A DNA stretch of 64,000 bases from Limnobaculum zhutongyuii (GCF_004295645.1 NZ_CP034752.1:1550001-1614000); one strand, 5' to 3'. Counted from the first letter of the stretch, positions 36,501 through 45,257 are shown. Made by a program: numbers and translations. Notes: generated from the sequence alone by a model not told the origin.

Positions 36501-37041
36501 GATAAGGCTCTTCGCTTCCCATCGGGAAGAGGTCCAGCAGAGCGCCACGGGTAGCAAACTCACCGTGTTCCAGTACCTGATCTACCGAGCGATAACCTGC
36601 CTGTTCTAACTGGGCGCGCAAATTATCTCGCGACAGGCGATCGCCTTTTTTCGCCACCAGTGCGTGTCCCATCAAGAATGAATGAGGACAAACTTTCTGC
36701 ATCAGGGTGTTAACCGGCAGAATCATCACGCCGTCTTGCATCTGTGGTAGTTGATACAGGCTGGAGAGGCGTGAAGAGACAATCTCCTGATGGGGAGAGA
36801 AACTGTCATAGGGCAGCGTCTCCCAATCGGGCAGCGCCGTTACAGGCTTGCGGGTAAACTGACGCAGTTCATCGTTAATTCGCAGAGCCTGCTGCATATC
36901 CGCAGCAATTAACAGAACCGGACCAGAATGCCGGTTAATGATTTCGGCACTGATAACGGCAATGGAAGAACCGTATAAATGACCTATCTGACGCAAGTCA
37001 CCCGGGCGCTCTGGTAGCGTAAAGCGATGTTGAAGGGACAT
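33592..37041 (-). CDS. mfd: Mfd, transcription-repair coupling factor
   Basis: The 1149-residue protein is full length relative to E. coli (1148). The N-terminal UvrB-like region includes DWETLPYDSFSPHQE. The RNA-polymerase-interacting domain contains GQPVVHLEHGVGRYAG (about residue 480). The RecG-like translocase has GDVGFGKT, DEEH and HQLRGRVGRS, and a C-terminal TRCF domain follows. Mfd displaces stalled RNA polymerase and recruits UvrAB. It is convergent with ndh and divergent from lolC. Confidence 0.97.
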   Translation of the reverse strand: MSLQHRFTLPERPGDLRQIGHLYGSSIAVISAEIINRHSGPVLLIAADMQQALRINDELRQFTRKPVTALPDWETLPYDSFSPHQEIVSSRLSSLYQLPQMQDGVMILPVNTLMQKVCPHSFLMGHALVAKKGDRLSRDNLRAQLEQAGYRSVDQVLEHGEFATRGALLDLFPMGSEEPYRLDFFDDEIDSIRLFDVDTQRTLNEVEHINLLPAHEFPTDKNAIELFRSQWREQFEVRRDPEHVYQQVSKGVWPAGIEYWQPLFFSQPLPALFSYLPENTLLVSLGNIEQAAERFWADASQRFDNRRVDPMRPLLPPDNLWLRVDQLFAELKQWPRIQLDHESVSKKAGSLNLDYQPLPDIAVQHQNKSPLDNLRRFIESFAGQVVFSVESEGRRETLQELLARIKLRPVLIDELAQAQQPGQYLMIGGCEHGFLDNNNQLAVICESDLLGERIMTRRQDNRRTINTDTLVRNLAELRPGQPVVHLEHGVGRYAGLTTLEAGGIKAEYLILTYAGEDKLYVPVSSLHLISRYSGGAEENAPLHKLGGEAWSKARQKAAEKVRDVAAELLDIYARREAKPGFAFKQDREQYQQFCESFPYEPTPDQTNAIGAVLGDMCRTNAMDRLVCGDVGFGKTEVAMRAAFLAVMNNKQVAILVPTTLLAQQHYDNFRDRFANWPVRIEVMSRFRTAKEQQQILEAAVEGKIDILIGTHKLLQSDLRWKDLGLLIVDEEHRFGVRQKERIKAMRANVDILTLTATPIPRTLNMAMSGMRDLSIIATPPARRLAVKTFVREYDDLIIREAILREVLRGGQVYYLYNDVASINKAAEHLTQLVPEARITIGHGQMHERDLERVMSDFHHQRFNVLVCTTIIETGIDIPNANTIIIERADRFGLAQLHQLRGRVGRSHHQAYAYLLTPHPKVMTTDAVKRLEAVASLEDLGAGFALATHDLEIRGAGELLGEDQSGQITTIGFSLYMELLESAVDALKDGREPSLEDLTQSQTDVELRVPALLPDDYMPDVNTRLSFYKRIASAMTEDDLDELKIELIDRFGLLPDATRNLLQTAAIRQRAKKLGIKRIEGNEKGGFIEFSERNHVDPSYLIGLLQKQPQRYRLDGPTKLKFNIDLTDRIKRLEFITELLGNFEQHRLAS

Positions 37042-37460
37042 TCTGTAATAAAATCTCTTTATCTGTCAGGTGGTTAAACCCGTAGGGATAGGTGACAAAA
37101 GCACATCCCATATCAATCTGGCTGAGTATATGTAACGTTGTGCATCATGGCACAGGTCATGATGGGTTCTATATTAATCTAATCCATGGGCTGTTGTCCG
37201 GTGAAATAAGATTTAAATCTGTGTAAAGGTTGGGGTAACGGGGATTTTTCCATCGGTATATCAATGATAAAATGCGCCCGGAAGAAATATCGGCAGATAA
37301 GCGCTTAAAGGTTCCATAAAGTGCCATCAGCCTTTATTATCCCTGAGCGATAATGCAATGAAAGCGTTTCGTCCTAATACGATGATTTTTATTACTGGCT
37401 GACTGACTTACCGGGAAGTACTCACAGGTGAGCGTCCATAAAAAGAGTAAATAGATCTTA
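37042..37460. other. Divergent promoter region mfd / lolCDE
   Basis: About 420 nt should hold the mfd and lolC promoters. A possible -10 for lolC (GATAAAAT) is near 37265. Nothing else is seen. Confidence 0.45.
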
Positions 37461-38663
37461 ATGTATCAACCCGTTGCGTTATTTATAGGTCTGCGCTACA
37501 TGCGTGGAAGAGCGACAGACCGGTTTAGCCAGTTTGTGTCCTGGTTGTCCACCATCGGTATTACTCTCGGTGTGATGGCGTTAATTACCGTCTTATCGGT
37601 AATGAATGGCTTCGAACAGGAGCTGGAAAAGAATATTTTAGGGCTGATGCCACAGGCATTAGTCACCACCAAACAGGGGAATATCAATCCTCAGGAACAT
37701 CCCGTTACCCAGCTATCGTCGCTACCGGGCATCACACGCATTGTTCCGCTAACCACCGGTGATGTTATTTTGCAGAGCGCCAAAGGGCTCTCTGTTGGTG
37801 TGATGTTGGGTATCAATAAAGAAGATAATGATCCATTGGCGGGTGCGGTATACGGTGCCCATGTTTCTCAGTTGGAGGCGGGCAGCTATCGGGTGATTCT
37901 CGGTGAGAAGCTGGCAGAACAGCTGGGTATCAAGCTGGGCGATCAAATCAGAATTATGGTCACCGGAGCCAGTCAGTTTACGCCGATGGGACGCATTCCC
38001 AGCCAGCGTTTGTTTACCGTGGTTGGTACTTTTGCTGCCGGTAGTGAAGTCGATGCCAGCGAATTGCTGGTGAATCAGCAAGACGCCTCCCGCTTAATGC
38101 GTTATGCGGTGGGTAATATCAGCGGCTGGCGTTTGTATATGCAAAAACCGCTGGATGTGGTTTCTCTTAGCCAACAGCCATTACCCGAAGGGCTGGTGAT
38201 GAAAGACTGGCGGGATCGCAAAGGTGAACTGTTTCAGGCGGTTCGGATGGAAAAAAACATGATGGGGCTGCTGATTGGCCTGATTATCGCCGTAGCCGCG
38301 TTTAATATTGTGACTTCTCTTAGCCTGCTGGTAATGGAGAAACAAGGCGAAGTCGCTATTCTGAAAACTCAGGGGCTAAAACGTCGCCATATTATGAGCG
38401 TGTTTATGGTTCAGGGAGCTACGGCCGGCATCATTGGCGCGCTGTTAGGTTCACTATTGGGCGTTCTTCTCGCCAGTAACCTGAATGTACTGATGCCATT
38501 TATTGGGCGTTCGCTGTCCGGGGCGGGCTTACCGGTAGTTATCAATTATTCTCAGGTGATTATCATTGCGCTGTTCTCTATGGGACTGGCGCTGCTTTCC
38601 ACGCTTTATCCTTCCTGGCGGGCTGCCGCCGTACAACCCGCAGAGGCATTACGCTATGAATAA
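37461..38663 (+). CDS. lolC: LolC, lipoprotein-releasing ABC permease
   Basis: The 400-residue FtsX-like permease has four predicted membrane helices and a large periplasmic domain between helices 1 and 2. It begins with a cytoplasmic segment ending in GLRYMRGR followed by FSQFVSWLSTIGITLGVMAL. With LolD and LolE it extracts mature lipoproteins from the inner membrane and hands them to LolA; LolC contacts LolA. The stop overlaps the lolD start by 8 nt. Confidence 0.96.
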   Translation: MYQPVALFIGLRYMRGRATDRFSQFVSWLSTIGITLGVMALITVLSVMNGFEQELEKNILGLMPQALVTTKQGNINPQEHPVTQLSSLPGITRIVPLTTGDVILQSAKGLSVGVMLGINKEDNDPLAGAVYGAHVSQLEAGSYRVILGEKLAEQLGIKLGDQIRIMVTGASQFTPMGRIPSQRLFTVVGTFAAGSEVDASELLVNQQDASRLMRYAVGNISGWRLYMQKPLDVVSLSQQPLPEGLVMKDWRDRKGELFQAVRMEKNMMGLLIGLIIAVAAFNIVTSLSLLVMEKQGEVAILKTQGLKRRHIMSVFMVQGATAGIIGALLGSLLGVLLASNLNVLMPFIGRSLSGAGLPVVINYSQVIIIALFSMGLALLSTLYPSWRAAAVQPAEALRYE

Positions 38664-39360
38664 ATCTTTGTTACTGCAATGTGTAGACCTTTGCAAAACT
38701 TATCAGGAAGGCAAGCTGAAAACCGAAGTGTTGAAAAACGTTGCCTTTTCAATGGCTCCGGGTGAGCTAATGGCGATTGTCGGTAGTTCTGGTTCGGGTA
38801 AAAGTACGCTCTTGCATCTGCTTGGCGGATTAGATGCACCAACCTCCGGTGATGTTATTTTTAAAGATCGTTCTTTGAGCTCTATGAGTTCAACCGCCAA
38901 AGCAGAACTACGTAATACACAACTGGGATTCATCTATCAGTTTCACCATTTATTGCCAGATTTTACCGCATTAGAAAATGCCGCCATGCCGCTAATGATT
39001 GGTCAGGTTAAACCTTCAGAAGCGGAAGACCGCGCCAGAGCAATGTTGGCAGCAGTAGGGCTGGAAAAACGAGCGGCACACCGTCCATCAGAACTTTCCG
39101 GTGGCGAACGCCAGCGAGTGGCGATAGCCCGGGCACTGGTTAACAATCCGGCACTGGTACTGGCGGATGAGCCCACCGGTAATCTGGACCAACGCACCGC
39201 TGACAGTATTTTTGAACTGTTAGGAAATCTGAATCGCCAGCAGGGCACCGCATTTCTGGTCGTCACTCATGATCTGAAGCTGGCCCGTCGCCTCGATCGT
39301 CAGCTTGAAATGCGTGATGGCCACCTGAGTCAGCAGTCAATGATGCTGGAGGCTGAGTAA
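38656..39360 (+). CDS. lolD: LolD, lipoprotein-releasing ABC ATPase
   Basis: The 234-residue ATPase has Walker A GSSGSGKST, the LolD-specific QFHHLLPDFTALEN, signature LSGGERQR and Walker B ALVLADEPTGNLD. It drives LolCE. ATG 38656 is the start expected from the family (MNKSLLLQCVDLCKTYQEG); the open frame extends further upstream inside lolC without similarity. The stop codon overlaps the lolE start by one nucleotide. Confidence 0.97.
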   Translation: MNKSLLLQCVDLCKTYQEGKLKTEVLKNVAFSMAPGELMAIVGSSGSGKSTLLHLLGGLDAPTSGDVIFKDRSLSSMSSTAKAELRNTQLGFIYQFHHLLPDFTALENAAMPLMIGQVKPSEAEDRARAMLAAVGLEKRAAHRPSELSGGERQRVAIARALVNNPALVLADEPTGNLDQRTADSIFELLGNLNRQQGTAFLVVTHDLKLARRLDRQLEMRDGHLSQQSMMLEAE

Positions 39361-40613
39361 TGTCTGCTGCCCCTCTGTCGTTAAAAATTGCACTTCGTTT
39401 TAGCCGTGGGCGACGCCGCAGTGGAATGGTATCGCTGATATCTATCATTTCGACCATAGGCATTGCGCTGGGTGTAGCGGTATTAATTATTGGCCTGAGT
39501 GCCATGAATGGCTTTGAACGTGAACTGAAGAACCGCATTCTGGCGGTAGTTCCCCATGGTGAAATTGAAGCGGTCGATCAGCCATTTAATGACTGGCCTG
39601 CGGCACTAAAACAAGTTGAACAGACAGACGGTGTAGCAGCGGCTGCACCTTTTATTTCGTTCACTGGTCTGGTGGAAAGCGGTACTCAACTACGAGCGAT
39701 TCAGGTTCACGGTGTTCAACCGGATCAGGAAGAAAAACTGAGTGCCTTACCGCAGTTCGTACAAAATAATGCCTGGAAAGCGTTTAGAGCCGGTGAGCAG
39801 CAACTGATTCTGGGCAAAGGCATTGCTGACGAACTAAATGTAAAGCAGGGGGATTGGGTAACGGTCATGATCCCAAGCAGTGACCCAAGTGGTGAGATGA
39901 AAATCGGTCAGCCGCAGCGTATTCGTCTGCATATTGCGGGAATTTTACAGCTGAGTGGCATGCTCGATCATAGCTTTGGTATGGTGCCACTGAGTGACGC
40001 TCAGCAATATCTGGAGATGGGGAATAGTGTCACCGGTATCGCATTTAAAGCGAATGACGTTTTCACTGCCAATGTGGTCTCTAAGCGCGCGGTAGAAGCG
40101 ACGGGTAAATATGCCTATTACCGCAGTTGGATTTCGACCTATGGTTATATGTACCGTGACATTCAACTGGTACGCAGCATCATGTATCTGGCGATGATTC
40201 TGGTGATTGGTGTTGCCTGTTTTAACATTGTTTCAACGCTGGTGATGGCAGTAAAAGATAAAAGCTCAGATATAGCTGTATTGCGAACGCTGGGTGCGAA
40301 AGACCGGCTGATTCGTTCGGTGTTTATCTGGTACGGTTTAATGGCAGGTTTGATTGGTAGCATCAGTGGTGTGGTCGTTGGTGTGATCGTATCCATGCAG
40401 CTCACTAATATCATAAAGATGATAGAAAACATGATTGGACACCATTTCTTATCGGGTGGCGTCTATTTTATTGATTTCCTGCCATCTGAATTACATTGGC
40501 TTGATGTGGTTAGCGTACTGATCACTTCGATTATTCTGAGTTTGATAGCCAGCTGGTATCCAGCCCGACGCGCAAGCCGCATTGATCCTGCTCGCGTGTT
40601 GAGCGGGCAATAA
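39360..40613 (+). CDS. lolE: LolE, lipoprotein-releasing ABC permease
   Basis: The 417-residue FtsX-like permease is paralogous to LolC, with LALRFSRGRRRSGMVSLISIIST at the N-terminus and three C-terminal membrane helices. LolE binds the lipoprotein cargo. Starting at the A of the lolD stop (ATGA-type overlap), it completes the lolCDE operon. nagK follows after 28 nt on the same strand. Confidence 0.97.
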   Translation: MSAAPLSLKIALRFSRGRRRSGMVSLISIISTIGIALGVAVLIIGLSAMNGFERELKNRILAVVPHGEIEAVDQPFNDWPAALKQVEQTDGVAAAAPFISFTGLVESGTQLRAIQVHGVQPDQEEKLSALPQFVQNNAWKAFRAGEQQLILGKGIADELNVKQGDWVTVMIPSSDPSGEMKIGQPQRIRLHIAGILQLSGMLDHSFGMVPLSDAQQYLEMGNSVTGIAFKANDVFTANVVSKRAVEATGKYAYYRSWISTYGYMYRDIQLVRSIMYLAMILVIGVACFNIVSTLVMAVKDKSSDIAVLRTLGAKDRLIRSVFIWYGLMAGLIGSISGVVVGVIVSMQLTNIIKMIENMIGHHFLSGGVYFIDFLPSELHWLDVVSVLITSIILSLIASWYPARRASRIDPARVLSGQ

Positions 40614-40641
40614 CAGTATGATAAGCGAGAAAGGAAGGAAT

Positions 40642-41553
40642 ATGTACTACGGTTTTGATATGGGCGGTACCAAAATAGAGTTCGGTGCTTTTGATGAACA
40701 ACATCATCGTCTGATTCAAAAACGGGTTCCCACTCCTCGTGATGATTACCCGGCATTATTGAAAGTACTATCAGAGCTGGTTCTCGAGGCGGATAGTCAG
40801 TTAGGATGCCAGGGTAAGGTCGGTATTGGCATTCCTGGTATGCCCGATAGTGAAACGGGGGAACTGTTTACCGCTAATGTTCCGGCTGCAATGGGGAAGC
40901 CATTGGCGTCGGATTTGGCAGCCTTAATTCAGCGCCCGGTACGAGTCGATAATGATGCCAACTGTTTTGCCCTGTCAGAAGCCTGGGATGGTGAGTTTCG
41001 CCAGTATGCCAGCGTATTAGGTATTATTCTGGGTACCGGGGTTGGTGGCGGCATTGTTATCAATGGAAAAACCTTTAGCGGTCGTCATTACATTGCTGGT
41101 GAGTTTGGTCATTTGAGGTTACCGGTTGATGCACTGGACGTGTTGGGCAGAGATATTCCCCGTGTAGCCTGCGGTTGTGGTCATGCGGGCTGTATTGAGA
41201 ACTATATTTCTGGCCGGGGATTTGAATGGGTGTATCAGCATTTCTTTAATGAAAAATTACCGGCTCAGCAAATTATCCAGCATTATCGAGCCGGAGAGGC
41301 GAAAGCCGTTGAACACGTCGAGCGTTTCTTAGATTTACTGGCGGTTTGTCTGGCTAATATTTTTACCGTTCTCGACCCACATTTAGTGGTGATTGGCGGT
41401 GGATTATCAAACTTTGATGAGATGTATCCTTTGTTACCAGAGCGAATTAAGCCACACTTATTAAGCGTGGCAAAAGTACCTCGTATCGAAAAAGCCCGCT
41501 GGGGCGATTCTGGCGGTGTTCGTGGCGCCGCATTTTTAAATTTATTGGATTAA
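40642..41553 (+). CDS. nagK: NagK, N-acetyl-D-glucosamine kinase
   Basis: The 303-residue ROK-family kinase contains the phosphate-binding DMGGTKIEFG at residue 5, the catalytic region NDANCFALSEAW, and the ROK zinc site CGCGHAGCIENY. It phosphorylates GlcNAc released during cell-wall recycling, for example by NagZ. AGGAAGGA precedes ATG 40642, so this start is preferred to the ATG 24 nt upstream. It is probably cotranscribed with lolCDE and cobB as in E. coli. Confidence 0.95.
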   Translation: MYYGFDMGGTKIEFGAFDEQHHRLIQKRVPTPRDDYPALLKVLSELVLEADSQLGCQGKVGIGIPGMPDSETGELFTANVPAAMGKPLASDLAALIQRPVRVDNDANCFALSEAWDGEFRQYASVLGIILGTGVGGGIVINGKTFSGRHYIAGEFGHLRLPVDALDVLGRDIPRVACGCGHAGCIENYISGRGFEWVYQHFFNEKLPAQQIIQHYRAGEAKAVEHVERFLDLLAVCLANIFTVLDPHLVVIGGGLSNFDEMYPLLPERIKPHLLSVAKVPRIEKARWGDSGGVRGAAFLNLLD

Positions 41554-41581
41554 ATCCGGGTAATAAAAGGAGTTTGTAGCA

Positions 41582-42430
41582 ATGCGAGTTCATCGCCGTT
41601 TGTTTCGTACGAGAGTGAAACATATACGACATCAGCGCCATCGTATGCGTTATTACCACAGCGTACTATGTTCAGCCTGTGAAGAGGTGAAAGCCAGCCA
41701 AAATCCATCAGTAGTCGTATTAACTGGCGCAGGTATTTCTGCTGAATCCGGCATTCGTACTTTCCGGGCGTCAGATGGATTATGGGAAGAGCATCGTATT
41801 GAAGATGTCGCGACTCCGGAAGGTTTTGAAGCCAATCCGGAACTGGTTCAGACATTCTACAACGCCCGCCGCCGCCAATTGCTCAATCCTGAAATTCAAC
41901 CCAATGAAGCACACAAAGCACTGGCTAAACTGGAAGACGTACTGGGCAATAACTTTCTGCTAATTACGCAAAACGTCGATAACTTACATGAACGTGCCGG
42001 TAATATGCGAATTATCCATATGCACGGTGAACTGATGAAAGTTCGTTGTACTCAATCAGGCAAGGTTAGCGAGTGGAAAGGGGATTTGTCGGTTAACGAT
42101 CTCTGCGACTGTTGTCAGCCTCCGCAACCGATGCGTCCGCATATTGTCTGGTTCGGTGAAATGCCGTTTGAAATGGATAAAATAAATCAGGCCATTGCTG
42201 AAGCTGATTACTTTATTGCTATCGGCACTTCGGGTCATGTTTATCCTGCCGCTGGATTTGTACGCAGCGCCCGTTTATATGGTGCCCATACCGTAGAGTT
42301 GAATCTGGAAGAGAGCCAGGTTGGCAGTAGCTTTACGGAAAAACACTATGGTTTAGCCAGTGAAGTGGTACCCAAATATATTCAGGATACTTTTTTAAAT
42401 ACCATTGCGACTGATTGTGTAAAGAAGTAA
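41582..42430 (+). CDS. cobB: CobB, NAD-dependent sirtuin deacylase
   Basis: This 282-residue class III sirtuin has GAGISAESGIRTFR for NAD binding, TQNVDNLHERAG, the catalytic histidine in IHMHGEL and a zinc site with cysteines in VRCTQSG and LCDCCQPP. It removes acetyl and succinyl groups from lysines of metabolic enzymes. The N-terminal 35 residues are Arg/His-rich, like the longer E. coli isoform. The gene follows nagK by 28 nt. Confidence 0.95.
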   Translation: MRVHRRLFRTRVKHIRHQRHRMRYYHSVLCSACEEVKASQNPSVVVLTGAGISAESGIRTFRASDGLWEEHRIEDVATPEGFEANPELVQTFYNARRRQLLNPEIQPNEAHKALAKLEDVLGNNFLLITQNVDNLHERAGNMRIIHMHGELMKVRCTQSGKVSEWKGDLSVNDLCDCCQPPQPMRPHIVWFGEMPFEMDKINQAIAEADYFIAIGTSGHVYPAAGFVRSARLYGAHTVELNLEESQVGSSFTEKHYGLASEVVPKYIQDTFLNTIATDCVKK

Positions 42431-42540
42431 TGATAGTAGATGGTTAATAAATAAGGGATTATTTATTAACCATTGAATCTTAATCATTTGATATACCCGA
42501 TCATCTTTAACTAAAAAATCAATTACAAAGGCAAGATGAG

Positions 42541-42996
42541 ATGAACAATAACCTGATATTTCCGGTTACTGCATCAGAATATCCGGAAGTGACCGAACTA
42601 TGGGAACGCTCTGTCAGAGCCACTCATGACTTTTTGCCAGAAGAGGATATTCAGTTTTTTCGCCCGCTGATATTGAATGAATTCCTGCCGATGGTAACGC
42701 TGTTTTGTACCAAAACTATGCAGGGCCGTATTAGCGGATTTATTGGTATAGCAGAAGATAAAGTCGAAATGCTGTTTATCGATCCGGACTATCGTGGTCA
42801 GGGATTGGGGAAACGACTATTAAACTATGCCATTGCTCAGAAACAGATTACTCAAGTAGACGTGAACGAACAAAATCCACAGGCAGTGGGTTTCTATCTC
42901 AATTGTGGGTTTGAGGTGGTGGGGCGATCTGAACTGGATGGTATGGGGAAGGCGTATCCGATATTGCGGTTGAGGTTGAAGAAAACTGCGTTATAA
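42541..42996 (+). CDS. GNAT acetyltransferase, YjaB-like
   Basis: The 151-residue protein shows the N-terminal LWERSVRATHDFLPEED pattern, the acetyl-CoA-binding YRGQGLGKRLL (about residue 86), and VNEQNPQAVGFYLNCGFEVVGRSELDGMGKAYP near the end. This order is that of E. coli YjaB, a GNAT enzyme of unknown substrate. It is isolated, with a long structured intergenic region downstream. Confidence 0.85.
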   Translation: MNNNLIFPVTASEYPEVTELWERSVRATHDFLPEEDIQFFRPLILNEFLPMVTLFCTKTMQGRISGFIGIAEDKVEMLFIDPDYRGQGLGKRLLNYAIAQKQITQVDVNEQNPQAVGFYLNCGFEVVGRSELDGMGKAYPILRLRLKKTAL

Positions 42997-43057
42997 GTAG
43001 GGCATTTAGAACAGAGTAAGTTTCGTCCACTAATAGAACAGAATCTGTCTGAGCATT
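42997..43057. other. Spacer before structured region
   Basis: A short stretch separates the acetyltransferase stop from the first hairpin of the structured region. I see no promoter that I would defend. Confidence 0.3.
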
Positions 43058-43333
43058 TGTGCGAGTGGACGAGCAGGAGGCGTTAAGGCGAACGCCTCCT
43101 GCACCTCCGCGCCTTCGCACACGAATTCAGGTCGCTACGCGACTCCCTTCCTCCTTCACTCGGGCTTACGCACCGGCATGGATTCGTTTCAGACGAAGCC
43201 ATGCCTCGCCAAACTTCCATGTTTGGCGTGCTACCCTCTTTCAGTCGTCAGCTGGATTCCAGTGCTCTTAAAGGTCAACAGAAGAAGGCCAAAGGATTGT
43301 TTAGTATTCAGGGCGTTGCCCTGAATATTTTTT
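43058..43333 (+). ncRNA. Candidate structured noncoding RNA ending in a terminator
   Basis: Five strong hairpins follow one another. A 7-bp outer stem (43058-43064 with 43115-43121) encloses a perfect 12-bp hairpin (43073-43102). Then come GTCGC/GCGAC (43131-43143), a 12-bp stem with one mismatch (43175-43205), an 8-bp stem CGCCAAAC/GTTTGGCG (43207-43228), and a 10-bp terminator stem with six T (43305-43333). GC content is well above the surroundings. Overlapping ORFs look spurious because the hairpins constrain the sequence. Expression is not shown. Confidence 0.5.
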
Positions 43334-43367
43334 CTTTTTCTTTTTCTTTTTTAGCTATAGCTAATCG

Positions 43368-43451
43368 TTGGGAGAGGCCGCCGTTGGGGTCGTAGCAGCT
43401 TTAGCTGCCGGAGCGCCCCTAGGGGGACTAGGCCCAACGCGCTCCAGGCTT
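43368..43451. repeat. Structured dispersed element, head module (copy 1)
   Basis: A multi-stem block: CGTTGGG/CCCAACG (43382-43388 with 43433-43439) encloses GCAGC-TTTA-GCTGC (43395-43408) and CCTAG-GGGGA-CTAGG (43418-43432). The same architecture with different paired bases occurs at about 59850-59930. Confidence 0.7.
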
Positions 43452-43985
43452 AAGTACTGATGGTCTTCCGGCCGGGCACACCAGCAATATAAGCACATTG
43501 TCATTACGGCCGGAATGTCCTCACAGGGCGATTTTAATTAAGCGAGCAAGTCCGGCGCTTACCGGGCTGAAGTACTGATGGTCTTCCGGCCGGGCACATC
43601 GGCAATATAAGCACATTGTCATTACGGCCGGAATGTCCTCACAGGGCGATTTTAATTAAGCGGGCAAGCCCAGCGCTTACCGGGCTGAAGTACTGATGGT
43701 CTTCCGGCCGGGCACATCGGCAATATAAGCACATTGTCATTACGGCCGGAATGTCCTCACAGGGTGATTTTAATTAAGCGGGCAAGCCCGGCGCTTACTG
43801 GGCTTAAGTACTGATGGTCTTCCGGCCGGTCACACCGGCAATATAAGCACATTGTCATTATGGCCGGAATGTCCTCACAGGGCGATTTTAATTAAGCGGG
43901 CAAGCCCGGCGCTTACCGGGCTGAAGTACTGATGGTCTTCCGGTCGTGTGCATAGGTAATATGCCATTACGGCCGGAATATTCTT
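43452..43985. repeat. Tandem array of 118-bp units (four full plus a partial)
   Basis: Four units of exactly 118 bp start at 43452, 43570, 43688 and 43806, and a diverged partial fifth starts at 43924. Each begins AAGTACTGATGGTCTTCCGG. Each contains the inverted repeat TTCCGGCCG/CGGCCGGAA and a second hairpin of the form AGCCCGG/CCGGGCT that spans the unit boundary. Units differ by a few substitutions. There are no unique spacers, so it is not a CRISPR array. Confidence 0.93.
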
Positions 43986-44015
43986 TAAAGCCAATTTAAA
44001 AGATCTTATCAAACA

Positions 44016-45257
44016 TCAAGCGTCCGCTAACTCGCCCATCGCTTGCTTCAAAATCTCTGCCGCCAGAATCACATCTTCAAACTCGCTATACTCATCCGGA
44101 TGATGGCTCACGCCTTCTTTTGAAGGAATAAACAGCATACCAGCAGGGAAGTCTTGCGCCATATACATGGTGTCATGACCAGCACCGCTCATCATGGTAA
44201 CGTAAGGAACACTGTGTTCCTGACAAATACGCTCCAGACGTTGCACAATCTCATCTTTCATCAACACTGGCATATCATTCGCCAGTTCAGAAACGTGAAT
44301 CACTACATCCTGTGCTGCTTTAGCATGCTCTACCGATGAGAGGAATTTAGCCACTACGCGGTTTACGCTGGCTTTATCGACGCCACGAATATCCACATAG
44401 AAAGTTACATCGCCAGGAATAACGTTAATCGCATTCGGCGTCACGTCAAGGCGACCAACAGTACCCACGGTGCCATAAGCTGATTCATAACAGGCTGCGG
44501 TGTTGATATCGGTGATAATAGCGGCACTGGCCACTAACGCATCATGACGTTGAGACATGGGTGTTGCGCCAGAGTGGTCTGCATGACCGTGAACTTCAAC
44601 GCGATAGCGACACGGAGCCGCAATACCGTTAACCACACCAATACGCTTATGTTGATGTTCCAGCACCTTGCCCTGCTCAATGTGGGTTTCGATAAAGCCA
44701 TCGAAGTAATTTGCAGGCAGACGGCACTCATCCAGTTTCTGGCTTTGATAACCACAGTTATCTAACACCTGAAAAATATTATTACCTTCGCTGTCGGTAT
44801 TTTTTGCCCACTTATCAAAGTCGGCCTGACCTGCCATCACCTTACTGGCCATACAGGCAAAACCAAAACGACTGGACTCTTCTGCACGGAAGATCACCAA
44901 CTCAAGGGAGCGTTTTAATTGTTGAGGTTTAAACTGGGAGATAGCATACAGGCCAGCAATAACGCCGATAACACCATCGTAAGCACCGCCCTGAGGTACT
45001 GAGTCAATGTGGGAGCCGGTACCAATAGCCGGTAGCTCCGGATTTTTACCTGGCAGGCGAGCGAATATATTTCCCATCATATCCTGACGTACCTGCAGCC
45101 CCATTTGCTGCATTTTCTCAATCATCAGTTTATGTGCTTGCTCGTCTTCTTTTGAGTAGGCCAGACGGGTAATCCCTGGTGTTGAATCATTAACGCTGAA
45201 GGCAGTAATTTGTTCAAAAAGGTCGAGAGCCGATTGCTTTGTTAGTGCTTGAACCAT
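44016..45257 (-). CDS. M20-family Zn-dependent amidohydrolase (AllC/N-carbamoylase-like)
   Basis: The 413-residue enzyme shows the family metal ligands: GSHIDSVPQGGAYDG (about residue 82), RAEESSRFG, ETHIEQGKVLE and the C-terminal SHHPDE, plus GHADHSGATPM in the dimerisation lid. This pattern belongs to allantoate amidohydrolases, N-carbamoyl-L-amino-acid hydrolases and beta-ureidopropionases, which release ammonia or carbamoyl groups. The exact substrate cannot be decided, and no purine-catabolism or hydantoinase genes are adjacent. It stands alone next to the 118-bp repeat array. Confidence 0.85.
   Translation of the reverse strand: MVQALTKQSALDLFEQITAFSVNDSTPGITRLAYSKEDEQAHKLMIEKMQQMGLQVRQDMMGNIFARLPGKNPELPAIGTGSHIDSVPQGGAYDGVIGVIAGLYAISQFKPQQLKRSLELVIFRAEESSRFGFACMASKVMAGQADFDKWAKNTDSEGNNIFQVLDNCGYQSQKLDECRLPANYFDGFIETHIEQGKVLEHQHKRIGVVNGIAAPCRYRVEVHGHADHSGATPMSQRHDALVASAAIITDINTAACYESAYGTVGTVGRLDVTPNAINVIPGDVTFYVDIRGVDKASVNRVVAKFLSSVEHAKAAQDVVIHVSELANDMPVLMKDEIVQRLERICQEHSVPYVTMMSGAGHDTMYMAQDFPAGMLFIPSKEGVSHHPDEYSEFEDVILAAEILKQAMGELADA

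Noticed and set aside
33592..40613. Many ORFs of 60-140 codons opposite mfd, lolC, lolD and lolE
   Set aside because: They are antisense shadows of well-supported genes without their own ribosome-binding sites or domains.
43059..43395. ORFs of 70 and 64 codons over the hairpin-rich block
   Set aside because: They overlap in different frames, follow inverted repeats and have no recognisable domain. The sequence is better explained by RNA or DNA structure.
43452..43985. Regular repeats resembling a CRISPR array
   Set aside because: The repeat period is 118 bp with no unique spacers between short conserved repeats, and no cas genes are present. It is a plain tandem array.
43058..43985. Retron or group II intron origin for the structured block
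   Set aside because: No reverse transcriptase or maturase gene lies near, and the characteristic domain V or msr/msd features are not recognisable by eye.
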